Origin: AC-32 sp038236705
GTDB taxonomy: Bacteria; Actinomycetota; Thermoleophilia; Gaiellales; Gaiellaceae
Direction: 5' to 3'
Assembly (NCBI GenBank): GCA_038236705.1
Contig: JBBRZN010000071.1
Coordinates: 1-6,500 of the forward strand
DNA: 6,500 bases
Shown: positions 5,486-6,500 of the stretch, piece by piece
How the letters are laid out: the number at the start of each line of letters is the position of its first letter
Numbering within the stretch: the first letter of the stretch is position 1
Made by a program: the position numbers and the translations under genes
Notes under the pieces: model-generated
Seen by the model: only the letters and a program-made list of their open reading frames with translations
The model's database searches: none
What the model was told of the DNA's origin: nothing

Positions 5486-6376
5486 CCCCGTAGCGCAGCA
5501 CAACCGCTCGTTGAGGGCCCCGCCCGCGCGGCCGCCGCGGTCGAGCTGACGGGCGTGCGGAAGGCGTTCGGCGACGTCGTCGCGCTGGACGGCGTCGACC
5601 TCGCCGTCCCGCGGCACGGGCGCCTCGCTGTCGTCGGCCCGAGCGGCGGCGGCAAGTCGACGCTGCTCGCGCTCGTGGCGGGCTTGCTCGAGCCCGACGC
5701 GGGCTCGGTGCGCGTGGACGGCGCGGGCGACGCCCGCGGCCGGCTCGCTGGCTGCGCGCTGATGCCGCAGAAGGACCTGCTGCTGCCGTGGCAGAGCGCG
5801 CTCGACAACGCGATCCTCGCGCTCCAGAACCGGGGCATGCCGCGGGCTCAAGCGCGGGAGCTCGCGCGGCCGCTGTTCGAAGCGCTCGGGCTGGGCTCGT
5901 TCGAGGGGAGCTGGCCCGTCGAGCTCTCGGGCGGGATGCGGCAGCGGGTCGCGTTCCTGCGCACCCTGCTCGCCGGTAAGGACGTGCTCCTGCTCGACGA
6001 GCCGTTCGGGGCGCTCGACTCGATCACGCGCGCCCAGATGCAGGAGTGGCTGCTCGAGGCGCTCGGGCACGAGCCGCGGACGGTCGTGCTCGTCACTCAC
6101 GACGTCGAGGAGGCCCTGTTCGTCGCCGACCGGGTGGCGGTGCTGTCGCGCGAGATTGGCGGTCACGGAAGGGGATCGTCGCATGCGGTCGGATCGACTC
6201 CTACTCGGCGAGCTCTCGAGGCGCCCGGAGCGCCTGCTCGGTCCTCTCCAGGGACTGCTTCTCGACGGCTTCGACGATCCTCGAAGTGCCCAAGGGCCGC
6301 AAGCCCGAGTCTAGATGACGTTTGGGCGCAGCTGACGCCGCGAGCGGAACAGACCGAGGTCGTGTGCAATGCCTGA
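5483..6376 (+). CDS. thiZ: ABC transporter ATPase for thiamine precursor uptake (ThiZ/TauB/SsuB type), altered C-terminus
   Basis: Nucleotide-binding subunit, on the inner membrane face, of an importer; the TPP riboswitch and tenA suggest a thiamine or hydroxymethylpyrimidine precursor as substrate. Numbered from CTG 5483: first strand VELTGVRKAFGD (20-31), Walker A GPSGGGKST (52-60), Q-loop Gln96 (MPQKDLLLPW), signature LSGGMRQR (148-155), Walker B LLLDEPFGALD (169-179), H-loop His206 (VTHDVEEAL). GTG 5555 is the first conventional start but cuts away the first beta-strand, so the riboswitch-linked CTG is preferred. Homology stops at about residue 223 (VAVLSR, base 6151). The last 74 residues are rich in Ser, Arg, Pro and Ala, resemble no ATPase tail and look like non-coding DNA read through to the stop. 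The usual ending is replaced and no permease or binding protein follows, so it may have been cut off from its operon. Confidence 0.82.
   Translation: MPRSAAQPLVEGPARAAAAVELTGVRKAFGDVVALDGVDLAVPRHGRLAVVGPSGGGKSTLLALVAGLLEPDAGSVRVDGAGDARGRLAGCALMPQKDLLLPWQSALDNAILALQNRGMPRAQARELARPLFEALGLGSFEGSWPVELSGGMRQRVAFLRTLLAGKDVLLLDEPFGALDSITRAQMQEWLLEALGHEPRTVVLVTHDVEEALFVADRVAVLSREIGGHGRGSSHAVGSTPTRRALEAPGAPARSSPGTASRRLRRSSKCPRAASPSLDDVWAQLTPRAEQTEVVCNA
6183..6314 (+). CDS. Possible 43-residue small protein in the region replacing the ATPase tail
   Basis: ATG 6183 follows GGAAGGGG (6165-6172) by ten bases, a possible but distant ribosome site. The product begins MRSDRLLLGELSRRPERLL and continues GPLQGLLLDGFDDPRS to TAG 6312-6314; it is leucine- and arginine-rich, with helix-like spacing. 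I do not recognise it. The opposite strand is also open here (minus 6201-6488) with a helical-looking end, TSRIVEAVEKQSLERTEQAL, so the coding strand is uncertain and this may be a decayed fragment. The rest of 6152-6424 holds nothing I can assign. Confidence 0.25.
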   Translation: MRSDRLLLGELSRRPERLLGPLQGLLLDGFDDPRSAQGPQARV

Positions 6377-6424
6377 GTCGTATCAGGGGCGCGAATGGGC
6401 CGACGCCGTGGCTCGAGCTAGGCG

Positions 6425-6453
6425 TTCGCATCGGTCGATGAGCCGGATAGGCT
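6425..6453 (+). promoter_or_regulatory. Probable promoter for the last, leaderless gene
   Basis: TTCGCA (6425-6430, four of six matches to TTGACA) and TAGGCT (6448-6453) are separated by 17 bases. The -10 box ends six bases before GTG 6460, with no Shine-Dalgarno between, which fits a leaderless transcript like the one proposed for tenA. Confidence 0.45.
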
Positions 6454-6459
6454 GAAGCC

Positions 6460-6500
6460 GTGCCTCGTCGGCTCCTCGTCGTCGCCACCGCCTCCGTCCC
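6460..6500 (+). CDS. Start of a UspA-like protein, cut by the window end
   Basis: GTG 6460 opens a frame reading V(M)PRRLLVVATASV to the window edge, 13 codons. Six of the first eight residues (PRRLLVV) repeat the N-terminus of the broken UspA-like gene at 1688, and PRRLLVVATA is how I recall the small actinobacterial UspA-like proteins beginning. A typical promoter spacing upstream supports the start. Thirteen residues are too few for a firm family call, so the function is inferred from that resemblance and confidence is limited. Confidence 0.5.
   Translation, partial: MPRRLLVVATASV

Noticed and set aside
5459..6184. Minus-strand open frame of 241 codons opposite the ATPase
   Set aside because: It is a mirror frame of a strongly recognised ATPase gene in GC-rich DNA; the product is Arg/Glu/Gln-rich and low in complexity, with no motif.
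1..6500. CRISPR array, tRNA, rRNA or phage attachment site
   Set aside because: I found no regularly spaced repeats, no T-loop GTTCRANNC with cloverleaf pairing, no rRNA-like conserved blocks and no integrase-att arrangement.

Overview
The window is GC-rich throughout (both coding and spacer DNA). It carries several protein families typical of high-GC Actinobacteria, and the protein sequences most resemble those I know from the deep-branching class Thermoleophilia (Gaiellales/Solirubrobacterales). That placement is inferred from family resemblance and from leaderless-type promoters, not from a marker gene.

Left block (1-2180). The window opens inside a succinate dehydrogenase/fumarate reductase flavoprotein gene that keeps its dicarboxylate-site residues and its C-terminus. 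It overlaps by 4 bp (ATGA) a 71-residue, highly charged protein of unknown function. Next, behind a clean Shine-Dalgarno, comes a small UspA-like gene whose frame is broken twice, by shifts that cancel each other. A perfect 7-bp hairpin follows.

Middle block (2181-4720). A Dps/ferritin-like protein appears to have lost four of the five classical ferroxidase ligands. After it comes a 1.2-kb insertion sequence with exact 17-bp terminal inverted repeats (2775-2791 and 3961-3977). Its DDE transposase is broken by what looks like loss of one G at 3011. The element separates two different minus-strand gene remnants: on the left the last ~38 residues of a GH130-type glycosidase/phosphorylase, on the right a sugar isomerase-like TIM-barrel protein without its C-terminus. 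There is no target duplication, and the two flanks belong to different genes, so a deletion next to the element is likely. The isomerase also has no ordinary start codon. Between it and tenA lies an orphan hairpin plus T6 tract.

Right block (4720-6500). This is a thiamine salvage locus. tenA (aminopyrimidine aminohydrolase) probably starts leaderless from a TAGGCT -10 box. Directly after its stop is a complete TPP riboswitch, then the ATPase of a thiamine-precursor ABC transporter (ThiZ/TauB/SsuB type). No ATG, GTG or TTG gives a full ATPase domain. The best start is a CTG five bases after an AGGGAGG that also forms the 3' strand of riboswitch helix P1, so TPP binding would hide the ribosome site. 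The ATPase domain is complete through its H-loop, but the usual C-terminal tail is replaced by unrelated sequence and no permease or binding-protein gene follows. A second TAGGCT promoter then drives a GTG-started gene running off the window. Its first 13 residues resemble the N-terminus of the broken UspA-like gene, so it may be an intact paralogue.

Overall: respiration/TCA, stress-type small proteins and thiamine salvage, with a decaying centre shaped by an insertion sequence. I see no CRISPR array, tRNA, rRNA, phage genes or recognisable defence system.
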